A stretch of DNA of 64,000 nt from Helicobacter acinonychis (GCF_900461455.1 NZ_UGIA01000001.1:682001-746000), one strand, 5' to 3'. Counted from the stretch's first letter, positions 11,102-21,114 are shown. Translations and numbers: made by a program. Notes: generated from the sequence alone by a model not told the origin.

Positions 11102-11226
11102 TCACTAGCCTTATTTACTATTTTAAGTCTTAAATTATACTCTCTTATAAGAAATAAATGCTTAATTTGGAGCAAGTTATTGTAAAATCTATCAGATAAC
11201 AACAAACCTTAAACCCACATTAGGAG

Positions 11227-11967
11227 ATGAATTTGAAGACCTTATTAAAAATGATGGTTGGCACAAGCTTGTTAGTGCACGCTTTAGGGGCTTATGAACA
11301 AAGCGCTGCACCTTCTTGGACAAAAAATTTGTATATGGGATTCAATTACCAAACAGGATCGATTAATTTACTAACCAATATACATCAAGTGCAACAAATC
11401 ATTGACTATCAAAACGGTTACATCCGCACCATCTCTAGTGTCAATGGCATTAAAAAACTCACCAACATGGGAGCCAATGGGATTGGCTTGGTTATGGGCT
11501 ATAAGCATTTTTTCCATACGGATAAGGTCCTTGGCTTGCGCTATTTTGCTTTTTTAGATTGGCAAGGCTATGGCATGAGATACCCTAAAGGTTATTATGG
11601 TGGCAATAACATGATCACTTATGGCGTGGGCGTGGATGCGATATGGAATTTCTTCCAAGGGAGTTTCTATCAAGATGATATTAGTGTGGATATTGGCATG
11701 TTTGGGGGGATTGCGATTGCTGGGAATAGTTGGTATATAGGCGATAAAGGACGGGAATTATTAGGCATTGCCAATAGAGAGGTGAATAATACCTCTTTTC
11801 AATTCCTTTTTAACTTTGGCATGAGAGCCTTATTTGTGGATGAGCATGAGTTTGAAATTGGTTTTAAATTCCCCACCATCAACAACAAATACTACACAAG
11901 CGATACGATCAATGTTCAAATGCGTAGGGTCTTTGCCTTTTATGTGGGGTATAATTACCACTTCTAA
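11227..11967 (+). CDS. horC: Hor-family outer membrane protein
   Basis: 246 residues with a signal peptide (about 1-22, ending LVHALGA) and many alternating aromatic/polar beta strands, closing with the aromatic C-terminal strand FAFYVGYNYHF seen in H. pylori Hop/Hor proteins. Phrases such as GIGLVMGYKHFF and GLRYFAFLDWQGYGMRY match the shared C-terminal barrel. AGGAG (11222-11226) touches the ATG directly; the TTG two codons in (11233) has better spacing and may be the true start. Position corresponds to HP0324; the symbol is from memory of the Hor naming. Confidence 0.85.
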   Translation: MNLKTLLKMMVGTSLLVHALGAYEQSAAPSWTKNLYMGFNYQTGSINLLTNIHQVQQIIDYQNGYIRTISSVNGIKKLTNMGANGIGLVMGYKHFFHTDKVLGLRYFAFLDWQGYGMRYPKGYYGGNNMITYGVGVDAIWNFFQGSFYQDDISVDIGMFGGIAIAGNSWYIGDKGRELLGIANREVNNTSFQFLFNFGMRALFVDEHEFEIGFKFPTINNKYYTSDTINVQMRRVFAFYVGYNYHF

Positions 11968-11968
11968 A

Positions 11969-11982
11969 GGGTTTTAAAACCC
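11969..11982. terminator. Palindrome between convergent horC and nucT
   Basis: GGGTTTTAAAACCC is a perfect 14-base palindrome immediately after the horC stop and containing the nucT stop. It could end transcription from both sides, though the hairpin would need a loop taken from the A/T centre. Confidence 0.35.
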
Positions 11983-12519
11983 CACACAGCTTTCTAGCAT
12001 CTTTTGATAATAGCTCTTGGCTTTGAGTATCGTCTCTGTGTCATCGGCTTTTAAAAGCACTTCATAATTGTTTTCAAAAGCATTTTTGCTCCAATTCGCC
12101 GATCCTAAAAACACGATTTTATCATCAATGATCGCCACTTTTTGGTGCATGATGCCATGATAACTCCCCTTTCTCGCCTTAAGCCCATTCAACAAACACA
12201 CTTTAGTGTTAGGGTATTTGTCTAAATAGCCGATAGTGGATTGCTTGTTATTGTGATTGCTCCCATAATCATAAATGATTTGCACCTTAACCCCCCTACT
12301 CGCTACGCTTTTAATCGCTCTTGCAATATCTCTGTGCGTGAAACTATAAATAGCGATTTTCACGCTCTCTCTAGCATTACTAATCCCAGAAATTAAAGCG
12401 TTCAAAGCGTCTCTTTGCTCATAAGGTAAGACAAATAGGCTATTTTTAGCTTGCAAAACCCCTAAACAGCCCACCAACACACCCACGCCAACGATTTTTT
12501 TAAATTTATCTAACATCAA
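11974..12519 (-). CDS. nucT: Phospholipase D-family nuclease NucT
   Basis: 181 residues. Thermostable membrane-associated nuclease of H. pylori that degrades DNA outside the cytoplasm and supplies purines. It has an N-terminal hydrophobic segment (about 9-24) and a single HKD motif at 125-132 (H-x-K-x4-D in HQKVAIID) followed by GSANWSKNAFENN, the arrangement of the Nuc family, which dimerises to form the active site. It is convergent with horC. HP0323. Confidence 0.93.
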   Translation of the reverse strand: MMLDKFKKIVGVGVLVGCLGVLQAKNSLFVLPYEQRDALNALISGISNARESVKIAIYSFTHRDIARAIKSVASRGVKVQIIYDYGSNHNNKQSTIGYLDKYPNTKVCLLNGLKARKGSYHGIMHQKVAIIDDKIVFLGSANWSKNAFENNYEVLLKADDTETILKAKSYYQKMLESCVGF

Positions 12520-12545
12520 TGTTCCTTATTAAGCGTATTTTTGAT

Positions 12546-12551
12546 TATAAT
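12546..12551 (+). promoter_or_regulatory. -10 box of chePep
   Basis: TATAAT on the plus strand, about 70 bases before the ATG. The RBS AAGGAG follows at about 12611-12616. Confidence 0.5.
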
Positions 12552-12624
12552 AAAAGATTTAAAAAAAGTGGTAAAGATTGACAGCTTAAAAAGCGTTTTT
12601 AATAAAAAATAAGGAGTTCTTAAA

Positions 12625-13926
12625 ATGACAATGATTCTATTTAGCCAAAACCCTATGATCAAAAAGCTGCTTGAAAGCGTTTCTAAAAAATTAGAGTTGC
12701 TTATAGAGTGTTTTGAACGCTATGAAGAGTTATCAGCACGCCTTAAAAAAGATCTAGAATGGCTTTTAATAGCCGATGATGAGTGTTTGGAAAAACTGGA
12801 TCAAGCGGATTGGCTAGAATTGAAAGAAATGATCTCTCAAAACCAAAACAGCGTGTGCATGCATAGAAAAGGCAATGAAGTGCAACCCTTTTTAGAAGGC
12901 TTTGAGATGAAAATCAAAAAACCTTTTTTGCCCACTGAAATGTTAAAAATCCTTCAAAAAAAGTTGGGTTTCCAACCTGGCAAATCAGAACCTAACCCAA
13001 CCGAAGCTTTAGGTCCCACTCAAGAAACATTAGAAGCCAATTGGGATGCGTTAGAAAATTTAGGCGATTTAGAAGCCCTAGCCAAAGAAGATCCTAACGC
13101 TGAAGAGCGGTTACTCCCCACTTTAAACACGAAAGAAGAAAAAGAAATTGAAAAAGAAGCACAAGAAGAAACGCAAGAAGTTGCAGAAACGCCCCAAGAT
13201 GAAGAAACCACAAGAGAAGAAGAAATTCCTAAAGACGATAACACGCAAGAGAGTGCAAAAACGCCCCAAGAACTAGAAACCCCCCAAGAAGAAACACAAG
13301 AACAAGAGGGGGTGCAAGGAGAGAAAGCACCAAAAAAAACACAAGATCCCTCAAACGCACAAGAATTAGAAGCCATGCAAGAATTAGTCAAAGAAATCCA
13401 AGAAAACTCCAACCACCAAGAGGATAAAGAAGAAGTGCAAGAAGTTGTTACTGAAAAAACACAAGCACAAGAGTTAGAAAACCAAGAAATCGCAGCAACA
13501 CCGCAAGAAACAGAAACGCAAGAATTAGAAATTCCTAAAGAACTAGAAACCCCCCAAGCACAAGAAACAGAAACGCCGCAAAAAACCCAAGAAGAAACCC
13601 AAGACAACTACGAAACCATTGAAGACATTCCTGAACCGGTGATGGCTAAAGCGATGGGGGAAGCGTTACCTCTTGTTGATGAAGCTTTGATGGAAAGCTC
13701 TAGCAATGAAAACGCCACACAAAAACCTAAAGAAAGCGTTACAGAGACCCCACAAGAAAACGCAAAAAACCCCCAAAAAAGCGATGAAACTTCTAGCTCC
13801 CTAGAATTGCGCTTGAATTTGCAAGACTTATTAAAAAGCCTCAATCAAGAGTCCTTAAAAAGCCTTTTAGAAAACAAAACCTTAAGCATTAAAATCACTC
13901 TAGAGAATAAAAATCCGCATGCATAA
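12625..13926 (+). CDS. chePep: Poly-E-rich chemotaxis regulator ChePep
   Basis: 433 residues. In H. pylori this protein (HP0322) sits at the flagellated pole and controls swimming reversals. The N-terminus (about 1-115) looks like a degenerate response-regulator receiver domain (WLLIADDECLEKL, then KKPFLPTEMLKILQKKL). The centre (about 155-375) is a low-complexity Gln/Glu/Thr/Pro region with repeated TPQE and ETQE units, and a conserved helical C-terminus follows (SLELRLNLQDLLKSLN). A strong AAGGAG precedes the ATG. The 3' end overlaps gmk by 8 bases. The repeated DNA should make length vary between strains. Confidence 0.88.
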   Translation: MTMILFSQNPMIKKLLESVSKKLELLIECFERYEELSARLKKDLEWLLIADDECLEKLDQADWLELKEMISQNQNSVCMHRKGNEVQPFLEGFEMKIKKPFLPTEMLKILQKKLGFQPGKSEPNPTEALGPTQETLEANWDALENLGDLEALAKEDPNAEERLLPTLNTKEEKEIEKEAQEETQEVAETPQDEETTREEEIPKDDNTQESAKTPQELETPQEETQEQEGVQGEKAPKKTQDPSNAQELEAMQELVKEIQENSNHQEDKEEVQEVVTEKTQAQELENQEIAATPQETETQELEIPKELETPQAQETETPQKTQEETQDNYETIEDIPEPVMAKAMGEALPLVDEALMESSSNENATQKPKESVTETPQENAKNPQKSDETSSSLELRLNLQDLLKSLNQESLKSLLENKTLSIKITLENKNPHA

Positions 13927-14539
13927 TGATTTTAATTTGCTCATTCTTTCAGGTCCTAGTGGGGCTGGTAAAAGCACCCTTACAAAGTATTTGCAAGAAA
14001 AGATCCAAAAAACCTATTTTTCTCTTTCCACCACCACACGAAAGCCTAGAGAGGGCGAAATTGATGGCTTGCATTACAATTTTGTCAGCGAAGAAGAGTT
14101 TAAGCAGGGCATAGAAAAAGGGCAATTTTTAGAATGGGCGATCGTGCATAACCACTATTATGGCACTTCTAAAGCCCTTGTGGAAAAAGCCTTAAAAGAG
14201 GGCAAGATTGTGATTTTTGATATTGATGTGCAAGGGCATGAGAGTCTTAAAAAGCATTACCCTAACGCATGCTCAGTCTTTATTAGCACCAAAAACCAAG
14301 AGATTTTAAAAGAGCGCTTGCTTTTAAGGGGGACAGATTCTAAAGAGACGATAGAAAAACGCTTGATTAATGCTTATAAGGAAATGCAAAGCTTGGAGAG
14401 TTTTGACTACCTCATCATCAATGAAGATTTAGAAAAATCCAAAGAAATCATCTTAAGCATCGCCAAAACTCTCGTCCATCGTTTAAAAGCGTTTAATTTT
14501 GAAAAAATATGCAAGGCTTGGAAAAACGAATCCTTATAA
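13919..14539 (+). CDS. gmk: Guanylate kinase
   Basis: 206 residues. It phosphorylates GMP to GDP. The P-loop SGPSGAGKST is at 11-20, followed by the GMP-binding STTTRKPREGEIDG (about 38-51) and the HYNFVSEEEF motif. The ATG overlaps the chePep stop region by 8 bases, so it is probably expressed from the chePep promoter. HP0321. Confidence 0.96.
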   Translation: MHNDFNLLILSGPSGAGKSTLTKYLQEKIQKTYFSLSTTTRKPREGEIDGLHYNFVSEEEFKQGIEKGQFLEWAIVHNHYYGTSKALVEKALKEGKIVIFDIDVQGHESLKKHYPNACSVFISTKNQEILKERLLLRGTDSKETIEKRLINAYKEMQSLESFDYLIINEDLEKSKEIILSIAKTLVHRLKAFNFEKICKAWKNESL

Positions 14540-14566
14540 AGTTTATCAATTCTTTTTTAAACAAGC

Positions 14567-14572
14567 TATAAT
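14567..14572 (+). promoter_or_regulatory. -10 box of tatA
   Basis: TATAAT 38 bases before the tatA ATG, with AAGGAG just upstream of the start. Confidence 0.55.
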
Positions 14573-14609
14573 TCAAAGCAAACCAACCAATAAATTCAAG
14601 GAGTAATAG

Positions 14610-14849
14610 ATGGGTGGATTTACAAGTATATGGCATTGGGTCATTGTTTTATTAGTGATTGTGTTGTTGTTTGGGGCTAAGAAGATCCCTGAATTGGCTA
14701 AAGGTTTAGGCAGTGGGATTAAAAATTTCAAAAAAGCCGTGAAAGACGATGAAGAAGAGGCTAAAAATGAGCCTAAAACCCTAGACGCTCAAGTAACACA
14801 AGCCAAAGTGCATGAGAGTAGTGAAATTAAAAACAAACAAGAAGGTTAA
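14610..14849 (+). CDS. tatA: Sec-independent translocase protein TatA
   Basis: 79 residues. One N-terminal membrane helix (about 8-24), then the hinge [27 protein letters not shown] with the invariant Phe-Gly and an amphipathic helix, and a charged tail. TatA forms the pore of the twin-arginine pathway for folded proteins. No tatB or tatC lies next to it. argS follows two bases after the stop, so the two share a transcript. Confidence 0.95.
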   Translation: MGGFTSIWHWVIVLLVIVLLFGAKKIPELAKGLGSGIKNFKKAVKDDEEEAKNEPKTLDAQVTQAKVHESSEIKNKQEG

Positions 14850-14851
14850 AA

Positions 14852-16477
14852 ATGCACACTCTCATTAAGAGCGTTTTAGAAGAGATTTTAGAAGCTGAAG
14901 TCATTATTGAACACCCTAAAGACCGAGAACATGGGCATTACGCTACGCCCATTGCTTTCAATCTCGCTAAAATTTTTAAAAAATCGCCACTAGTTATTGC
15001 TGAGGAATTAGCCCTTAAAATCAGCACGCATGCTAAAACTCAAGGGTTTTTTGACAGCGTGGTGGCTTGTAAGGGTTATATCAATTTCACGCTTTCTTTG
15101 GATTTTTTGGAGCGTTTCACCCAAAAGGCTTTGGAATTAAAAGAAAAATTTGGCTCTAAATTTAAAAGCGAAAATTCTCAAAAAATCTTTTTAGAATTCG
15201 TGAGTGCTAACCCCACAGGACCTTTACACATAGGGCATGCTAGGGGGGCGGTGTTTGGCGATAGTTTGGCTAAAATCGCTCGCTTTTTAGGGCATGAGGT
15301 TTTGTGCGAATATTATGTTAATGACATGGGATCTCAAATCCGCTTGTTAGGGCTTTCAGTGTGGCTCGCTTATAGAGAGCATGTTTTAAAAGAGGGCGTA
15401 ACTTACCCAGAAGTCTTCTACAAGGGCGAGTATATCATAGAAATCGCCAAAAAAGCTCACAACGATTTAGAACCTAGCCTTTTTAAAGAAAACGAAGAAA
15501 CTATTATTGAAGTTTTAAGCTCCTATGCTAAAGATCTAATGCTTTTAGAAATCAAGGACAATTTGGATTCTTTGGGCATTCATTTTGATTCTTATGCGAG
15601 CGAAAAAGAAATTTTTAAACATAAAGATGCGGTGTTTAAAAACTTAGAAAAAGCGAACGCCCTTTATGAAAAAGATTCTAAAATCTGGCTCAAATCTTCC
15701 CTATACCAAGATGAAAGCGATCGGGTGCTTGTCAAAGAAGACAAAAATTACACTTATTTAGCCGGCGATATTGTCTATCATAATGAAAAATTCAAGCAAA
15801 ACTACACCAAGTATATCAACATTTGGGGGGCAGATCACCACGGCTATATCGCTAGAGTAAAGGCCAGCCTTAAGTTTTTAGGCTATGATTCTAATAAGCT
15901 TGAAGTCTTACTCGCTCAAATGGTGGGATTACTCAAAGATAACGAACCTTACAAGATGAGTAAAAGGGCGGGTAATTTTATTTTGATTAAAGATGTTGTT
16001 GATGATATTGGTAAAGACGCTCTAAGGTTTATTTTTTTAAGCAAACGGCTTGACACCCATTTAGAATTTGATGTCAATACTTTAAAAAAGCAAGATAGCT
16101 CAAACCCTATTTATTACATCCATTACGCTAACTCGCGCATTCATACCATGCTGGAAAAATCCCCTTTTTCTAAAGAAGAAATTTTACAAACCCCTTTAAA
16201 AAACCTAAACGCCGAAGAAAAATATCTTCTCTTTAGCGCTTTAAGCTTACCTAAAATCATTGAAGCCTCTTTTGAAGAATATGGCTTGCAAAAAATGTGC
16301 GAATATGCAAAAACTCTTGCATCAGAGTTCCACCGCTTCTATAACGCCGGCAAGATTTTAGACACCCCTAAAACCAAAGAACTTTTAAAAATTTGCTTAA
16401 TGGTGAGCTTGAGTTTGACTAACGCCTTTAAACTTTTAGGCATAGAGATAAAAACCAAAATTTCAGCCAAAGATTGA
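14852..16477 (+). CDS. argS: Arginyl-tRNA synthetase
   Basis: 541 residues, class I. The N-terminal additional domain for tRNA D-loop recognition spans about 1-110, the HIGH motif lies in GPLHIGHARG (126-129), the KMSK motif in PYKMSKRAGN, and the C-terminal anticodon-binding DALR domain follows. It charges tRNA-Arg; one tRNA-Arg is in this window at 6.5 kb. Co-transcribed with tatA. HP0319. Confidence 0.96.
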   Translation: MHTLIKSVLEEILEAEVIIEHPKDREHGHYATPIAFNLAKIFKKSPLVIAEELALKISTHAKTQGFFDSVVACKGYINFTLSLDFLERFTQKALELKEKFGSKFKSENSQKIFLEFVSANPTGPLHIGHARGAVFGDSLAKIARFLGHEVLCEYYVNDMGSQIRLLGLSVWLAYREHVLKEGVTYPEVFYKGEYIIEIAKKAHNDLEPSLFKENEETIIEVLSSYAKDLMLLEIKDNLDSLGIHFDSYASEKEIFKHKDAVFKNLEKANALYEKDSKIWLKSSLYQDESDRVLVKEDKNYTYLAGDIVYHNEKFKQNYTKYINIWGADHHGYIARVKASLKFLGYDSNKLEVLLAQMVGLLKDNEPYKMSKRAGNFILIKDVVDDIGKDALRFIFLSKRLDTHLEFDVNTLKKQDSSNPIYYIHYANSRIHTMLEKSPFSKEEILQTPLKNLNAEEKYLLFSALSLPKIIEASFEEYGLQKMCEYAKTLASEFHRFYNAGKILDTPKTKELLKICLMVSLSLTNAFKLLGIEIKTKISAKD

Positions 16478-16500
16478 ATGCAGTTTTTCTCCCATTGGGC

Positions 16501-16590
16501 GTTGATTTTAAAAATGCTTTAAGCATTTTTGCAATCAAACAATAAAGAGTTTGATTCCATCAAGCGATAAGCACCCCCTTTAAGAAAATT
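16501..16590 (+). repeat. Dispersed 3'-end intergenic element, copy 2, with argS terminator
   Basis: Begins just after the argS stop. AAAAATGCTT-T-AAGCATTTTT (16510-16530) is a strong hairpin with a U tail, so it can terminate argS. It is followed by TTTGATTCCATCAAGCGATA and CCCCCTTTAAGAAAAT, matching the other copies. Confidence 0.55.
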
Positions 16591-16642
16591 GAATTTTTGC
16601 TACAAAAACGATCGAAGATTAAGCTTAAATTTAGGTTTTTGT

Positions 16643-16648
16643 TATAAT
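16643..16648 (+). promoter_or_regulatory. -10 box of hugZ
   Basis: TATAAT with AAGGAGAG and the ATG following at 16684; the spacing gives a short leader of about 30 bases. Confidence 0.55.
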
Positions 16649-16683
16649 ATTCCATGGTTTTTAAAAACTAAGGAGAGAATATT

Positions 16684-17439
16684 ATGCTTAATCGTATTAT
16701 AGAGCACATGAATACCCACCATGTAGAAGACATGAAAGGTTTATTGAAAAAATTCGGACAAGTCCATCACGCTGAAAATGTTGCATTTAAGAGCGTGGAT
16801 CCCCAAGGCGTTGTGATTGGTTACAACGACAATCAAACCTTAAGGATTGAATTTAACCAAGAAGTTAAAGACCCTAAAGACTACAAAGACGCCATCATTG
16901 AATTGTGCCAAAGCGTAGAAAAAACCCATGATTTAAAAGGCGTGGAAGAAGAAATTAAAGCCTTTAGAGAAAGCTTTGATTCCATCTGTTTAGCGACTTT
17001 ACACCCTAATGGGCATGTGGTATGCTCTTATGCGAGCTTGATGCATGATGGCAAACAATACTACATTTATGTGAGTGAAGTGGCTGAGCATTTTGCGGGT
17101 CTTAAACACAACCCAAACAATGTGGAAGTGATGTTTTTAGAAGATGAAAGCAAGGCTAAATCAGCCATTTTAAGAAAACGCTTGCGTTATAAAACCAACG
17201 CTCGTTTTATTGAAAGAGGGGCAGAGTTTGACAAAGTCTTTGATGCATTCATTGAAAAAACCGGTGGTGCTGGGGGCATTAAAACCATTCGCACCATGCA
17301 AGATTTCCATTTGATCGCTTTGGATTTTAAAGAAGGGCGCTTTGTGAAAGGCTTTGGTCAAGCTTATGATATTTTGGGCGATAAAGTCGCTTATGTTGGA
17401 GATAAAGGCAACCCACACAATTTCCCCCACAAAAAGTAA
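16684..17439 (+). CDS. hugZ: Heme oxygenase HugZ
   Basis: 251 residues. HugZ opens heme to release iron and uses a split-barrel (FMN-binding-like) fold, unlike classical heme oxygenases. Visible: an N-terminal helical region with [18 protein letters not shown] (about 8-25), the split-barrel core starting near [21 protein letters not shown], and the His-rich C-terminus NPHNFPHKK; a His in this tail coordinates heme iron in the H. pylori enzyme. Own promoter upstream, own terminator downstream. HP0318. Confidence 0.92.
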   Translation: MLNRIIEHMNTHHVEDMKGLLKKFGQVHHAENVAFKSVDPQGVVIGYNDNQTLRIEFNQEVKDPKDYKDAIIELCQSVEKTHDLKGVEEEIKAFRESFDSICLATLHPNGHVVCSYASLMHDGKQYYIYVSEVAEHFAGLKHNPNNVEVMFLEDESKAKSAILRKRLRYKTNARFIERGAEFDKVFDAFIEKTGGAGGIKTIRTMQDFHLIALDFKEGRFVKGFGQAYDILGDKVAYVGDKGNPHNFPHKK

Positions 17440-17570
17440 AAATGCTAAAGCATTTTTTGAGATAAAATGCAAAAAAGCTTGATTTTAATCAAGCGATCAT
17501 CTCTTAGAGAAGGCGATCTTGGGGGTTAGGGGAGGATCATTACAAAATACTCTTATCCCCTTAAGAAAAT
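17438..17570 (+). repeat. Dispersed 3'-end intergenic element, copy 3, with hugZ terminator
   Basis: The hairpin AAAAATGCT-AA-AGCATTTTTT (17438-17458) overlaps the hugZ stop codon. A second hairpin GCTTGATTTTAATCAAGC (17477-17494) follows, then GGCGATCTTGGGGGTTAGG and AAAATACTCTTATCCCCTTA. This is the fullest copy, and it fills most of the gap before the Hop pseudogene (17440-17740), where I see no gene. Confidence 0.6.
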
Positions 17571-17740
17571 GAGTTTAAAATAAGATTTGATCATCGTTTC
17601 AGTAACATTCAAAAGTAACACAAAAAGGTAATGAAAGAATTTTTTCAAAAATTCAAAAAAAACGCTTTTATACTATAAACCGCACGAATGCATGTTCTAT
17701 GCATCAAACTTCAAAATCAATCCAACCAAAAGCAAAACCA

Positions 17741-19562
17741 ATGAAAAAGACTTTCTTACTCTCTCTTCATCGCTCTTAAACGCTGAAGGCAACGGCTTTT
17801 TGTAAGCGCAAGCTATCAAATCGGTGGGGCCACGCAAAGCGTTAAAAGCACCGGTGGGTTACAAAAACCCTCTGACGCTTATGGAAATTTAAACAACCTA
17901 GCTGCTCGGTTTCACCCTTAAACAACCTTATCAATCAGCCCAACAGCCCAAACGCCATCAATAAGTGCAAGGGGCAATTTAGGCTCAAGCGCTAGGAGTT
18001 TGCCAGATGAAAAAACCAATTCTCTTGCATATCAAGCGGCGCTTTTAGCGCTCCATGCAGCGGTGGGGTTGTGGAATGGGATAGGCTATGCGGTAATGTG
18101 CAGAAAGGGGAATGGTAGTGGGTCTAGTAACATGAATTTTGAAGACCAGCCAAGACAAGAAAGCGCGGCTGTTCAATGCAACCGGTATGAAGCCATAGGA
18201 AAAGACAAATCCATGAGCATTGAGAATTTTAAGAAACTCAATGAAGCCTGTCAAATCATCCAAGCGGCTTCAAAAAACAGGCGAGCGCGATGGTTAGAGC
18301 ACTCCAAGACACTTGCCCGTATGCGCGCCCGCAAAGCGGTAATCATCCAGGTAATGGCTCTCCATGGGGCATTTCAGGAAATAGCAATAACATGCACAAG
18401 ATTTTTGGCGCTTATTTCACTGCTGTCTAAAACATGATCAGCCGCGCTCAAAAAGTCGTAACGGAAACGAATTGCATTAAAAACGCTTTGAACACCAAGC
18501 CCAAAATGCGCCAGCCAATGACAACCCCTACACCAACGCCAATACAGCTTTCGCTCAAACGCTATTAAAAAACGCGCAAAGCCAAGCACGGATTTTAAGC
18601 CAAGCCGAGCAAGTGGTGAAAAACTTTGACAAATTCCCTAAAAACTTCGTAGCGGACTCTTTAGGCGTGCGCTATCAAGGAAGGCGGTGCTCATAGGGCA
18701 CCAATCCAAGAGAGACGGCTTCTAACACCTAGGAGGCAGGCTTTGCACGTATGGGGAAGAGGCCATCACGCATCTCAAAAACAGCCTCGCTTGTTTTGGT
18801 AACCAAGCCGAGCGAATCAATCATGCACAAAAACTCGCCTGCACTTCAGCGGGCTTCAGCAGTGAATGCACTAAACTGGGGAACGGCTATCAAGCCACCC
18901 CTAAAGCGCTCCCTAATTTCCCCAATTCTTTATCTGATTTAGCGGCAAGCAAAACCAATGACACGCCTGATTTGAACGCTTCCACTCAATTGCAAAACAT
19001 CACGAGAGAATAGGGTCATAACCCCTTCGTCTCTCAAACCCATAACGGCGCGATGCATTTGATTGGCGTGCAAGCGGGTTACAAACAATTCTTTGGCGGA
19101 AAGAAAACTTGGGGTGCAAGGGATTATGGCTTTTTAGACGATAACCACGCTTATATCAAGTTTAGTTTTTTCAATCCCGCTTCTGATGTTTTCCCTTATG
19201 GGGTGGGAGCGGGTGCACTCTATAACTTTACCAACGATAAAGCCACTCAAAACAACAAGATTTCTTTTGCGGTATCGCAATAGCTAGCGCTCCATGGCTT
19301 AACGCTCAATCCATGCATTCAGCGGCTTTTAACCATTTCTATAACGCCAAGTGGATGCGGCGGATTTTCCGTTTTTATCCAACTCGGGCTTGAGGGTGAA
19401 TCCCGCCAAAAATAAGGAAAAAGCGATCATGCAACACAACATGGCATTGAACTGGGCGTGAAAATCCCCGCGATCAACACGAGCCACTATTCTTTATAAG
19501 GCACTCCATTGCAATACCGCTAGGCTTTAAAGCATCTATTGAATTATGTGTTTGCGTATTGA
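17741..19562 (+). pseudogene. Hop/Bab-family outer membrane adhesin, heavily frameshifted
   Basis: Starts ATGAAAAAGACTTTC with a CT-rich signal-peptide run (MKKTFLLSLSSLLNAEGNGF across a frame change) and ends LNYVFAY-stop, the usual Hop termini. Between them, in different frames, are typical BabA-type pieces: ALHAAVGLWNGIGYAVMC, SMSIENFKKLNEACQII, then GVQAGYKQFFGGKKTWGARD and FPYGVGAGALYNFTND near the C-terminal barrel. Many indels and stops block translation. Location after hugZ corresponds to HP0317 (babC/hopU), so this is probably a dead babC-like paralogue that could still serve as donor sequence for recombination with other bab genes. Confidence 0.8.
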
Positions 19563-19745
19563 TTTAAGCTCCCTTTTAGCCCCTCTTGTTGGGGGGTTTA
19601 GTTTTCACTGCTGACTTTTCACTTATTTTTTAACTTTTTTCACTCATAAAGTTTTTAACTTTTTCTCATTTTTAATCCCACCGCTTGTATTATAGGCAAT
19701 AACACTAAAATCAAACGACGCAGAAAATTCAAAAAACCATATAAT

Positions 19746-19751
19746 TATAAT
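19746..19751 (+). promoter_or_regulatory. -10 box of the MFS transporter gene
   Basis: TATAAT 28 bases before the ATG, with AAAGGA in between as ribosome site. Confidence 0.5.
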
Positions 19752-19779
19752 ATTGTTTGAGATCTCATAAAGGATAAAA

Positions 19780-20925
19780 ATGCGCGTGTTTGTTTGCTTT
19801 TTAGGGGTTTTTGTGTCTAACGGTTTGGCTCGTTTTGGCTATGTGGTCTTAATCCCCCTACTCATTCTATCAGGGAGCTTGACCCCAAACCAAAGCTTCC
19901 AACTAGGCATTGCGGTGTTGATGGGCTATGTTTTTGGAAGTTTTTTAATCCAATTTTTAAGCCCATTAATATCATTAGAAAGCATCGCTAAAATCAGTTT
20001 TTGTTTGATTGCTTTGAGTTTTTTAGTTTGTTATTTTGATAGTATCCCTTTCTTTTGGCTTTGGATCTGGCGTTTTATCGCCGGTGTAGCTAGCAGTGCT
20101 TTAATGATTTTAGTCGCCCCCCTCTCTCTACCCTATGTTAAGGAAAATAAAAGAGCTTCAGTGGGGGGGTTTATTTTTAGTGCCGTAGGCATTGGTGCTG
20201 TTTTTAGCGGCTTTATTTTGCCAATCATTAGCTCTTATAATATCAAATGGGCGTGGATTTTTTTAGGGGGCAGTTGTTTGATAGCCTTTATCCTTTCCTT
20301 GGTAGGCTTAAAAAACCATTCTTTAAAAAACAAGTCCGTTAAAAAAGAAGAGAGCAGGCTTAAAATCTCTTTGCATTTGTGGTTACTGCTTATTTCTTGT
20401 GCTCTCAATGCGATTGGTTTTTTACCCCACACGCTTTTTTGGGTGGATTATTTGATCCGTCATTTAAATATCTCTCCCACTATCGCTGGAACTTCATGGG
20501 CGTTTTTTGGCTTTGGCGCTACGCTTGGCTCTTTAATCAGTGGTCCGATGGCTCAAAAGCTAGGGGCTAAAAATGCCAATATTTTTATCCTTATTTTAAA
20601 ATCCATCGCATGTTTTTTACCCATTTTTTTCCACCAAATTTCTTTACTCAATTTAAGCATCTTTGTAATGGGAGCGGCCACAACCGCTAATATCAACTTA
20701 TTTAGCATGATGGCTTTAAAGATCGCAGGCACACAACATTTTGCTAAAGCCTCTTCTTGGGTGGTGTTTTCTTTTGGGATTTTCCAAGCGCTTTTTTCGT
20801 ATCTTTTTACGATATTTTTAGGGGATTTGGGCTATCTTTTGATTTTTGCTATTTGTGGGGTGTGTTTGGTTTTAAGCTTTATCGTGCTTTTCCCTATTAA
20901 AATGCAAACAACTATAAACAAATAG
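19780..20925 (+). CDS. MFS transporter, YbfB/YjiJ type
   Basis: 381 residues with about 12 hydrophobic helices. The start MRVFVCFLGVFVSNGLARFGYVVLIPLL and the later SFLIQFLSPLISL and WRFIAGVASSALMILVAPL resemble the YbfB/YjiJ branch of the major facilitator superfamily. The 26695 homologue (HP0313) was called a nitrite extrusion protein NarK; I see no nitrate-signature motif, so substrate unknown. Inner membrane. In 26695 vapD (HP0315) lies between the hop gene and this gene; it is absent here. Confidence 0.8.
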   Translation: MRVFVCFLGVFVSNGLARFGYVVLIPLLILSGSLTPNQSFQLGIAVLMGYVFGSFLIQFLSPLISLESIAKISFCLIALSFLVCYFDSIPFFWLWIWRFIAGVASSALMILVAPLSLPYVKENKRASVGGFIFSAVGIGAVFSGFILPIISSYNIKWAWIFLGGSCLIAFILSLVGLKNHSLKNKSVKKEESRLKISLHLWLLLISCALNAIGFLPHTLFWVDYLIRHLNISPTIAGTSWAFFGFGATLGSLISGPMAQKLGAKNANIFILILKSIACFLPIFFHQISLLNLSIFVMGAATTANINLFSMMALKIAGTQHFAKASSWVVFSFGIFQALFSYLFTIFLGDLGYLLIFAICGVCLVLSFIVLFPIKMQTTINK

Positions 20926-20970
20926 CAAAAATAGGATTTTTAAATTTTTTAGATTTTATTTTTTATAAAA

Positions 20971-21114
20971 CCCATAAGGGGATAGGGGTATTTTGAAAAA
21001 CCCTCTCCTACAACCCCCACAAGATCACCTTAAGAAAATATTACTTTCAAACTCTTTTATATATTTATTTTAAAAATTATAAAAGCATTTTTTACATTTT
21101 AATAAAATTAAAAA
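20971..21114 (-). repeat. Dispersed 3'-end intergenic element, copy 4
   Basis: On the minus strand it starts right after the CobW-like gene stop: AAAAAATGCTTTTATAA, then AAGGTGATCTTGTGGGGGTT, then CAAAATACCCCTATCCCCTTA. The last two blocks align closely with copy 3 after hugZ. The A/T stretch TTTTAAAATAAATATA is shared with copy 1. The rest of the 190-base gap holds no gene. Confidence 0.55.

Noticed and set aside
13020-13607. 195-codon minus-strand ORF rich in Ser/Cys/Val
   Set aside because: Produced by the GAA/CAA-rich repeats of chePep read backwards; no start signal.
18000-18437. 145-codon plus-strand ORF as a separate protein
   Set aside because: Its first half is a Bab/Hop fragment and its tail is out of frame; part of the adhesin pseudogene.
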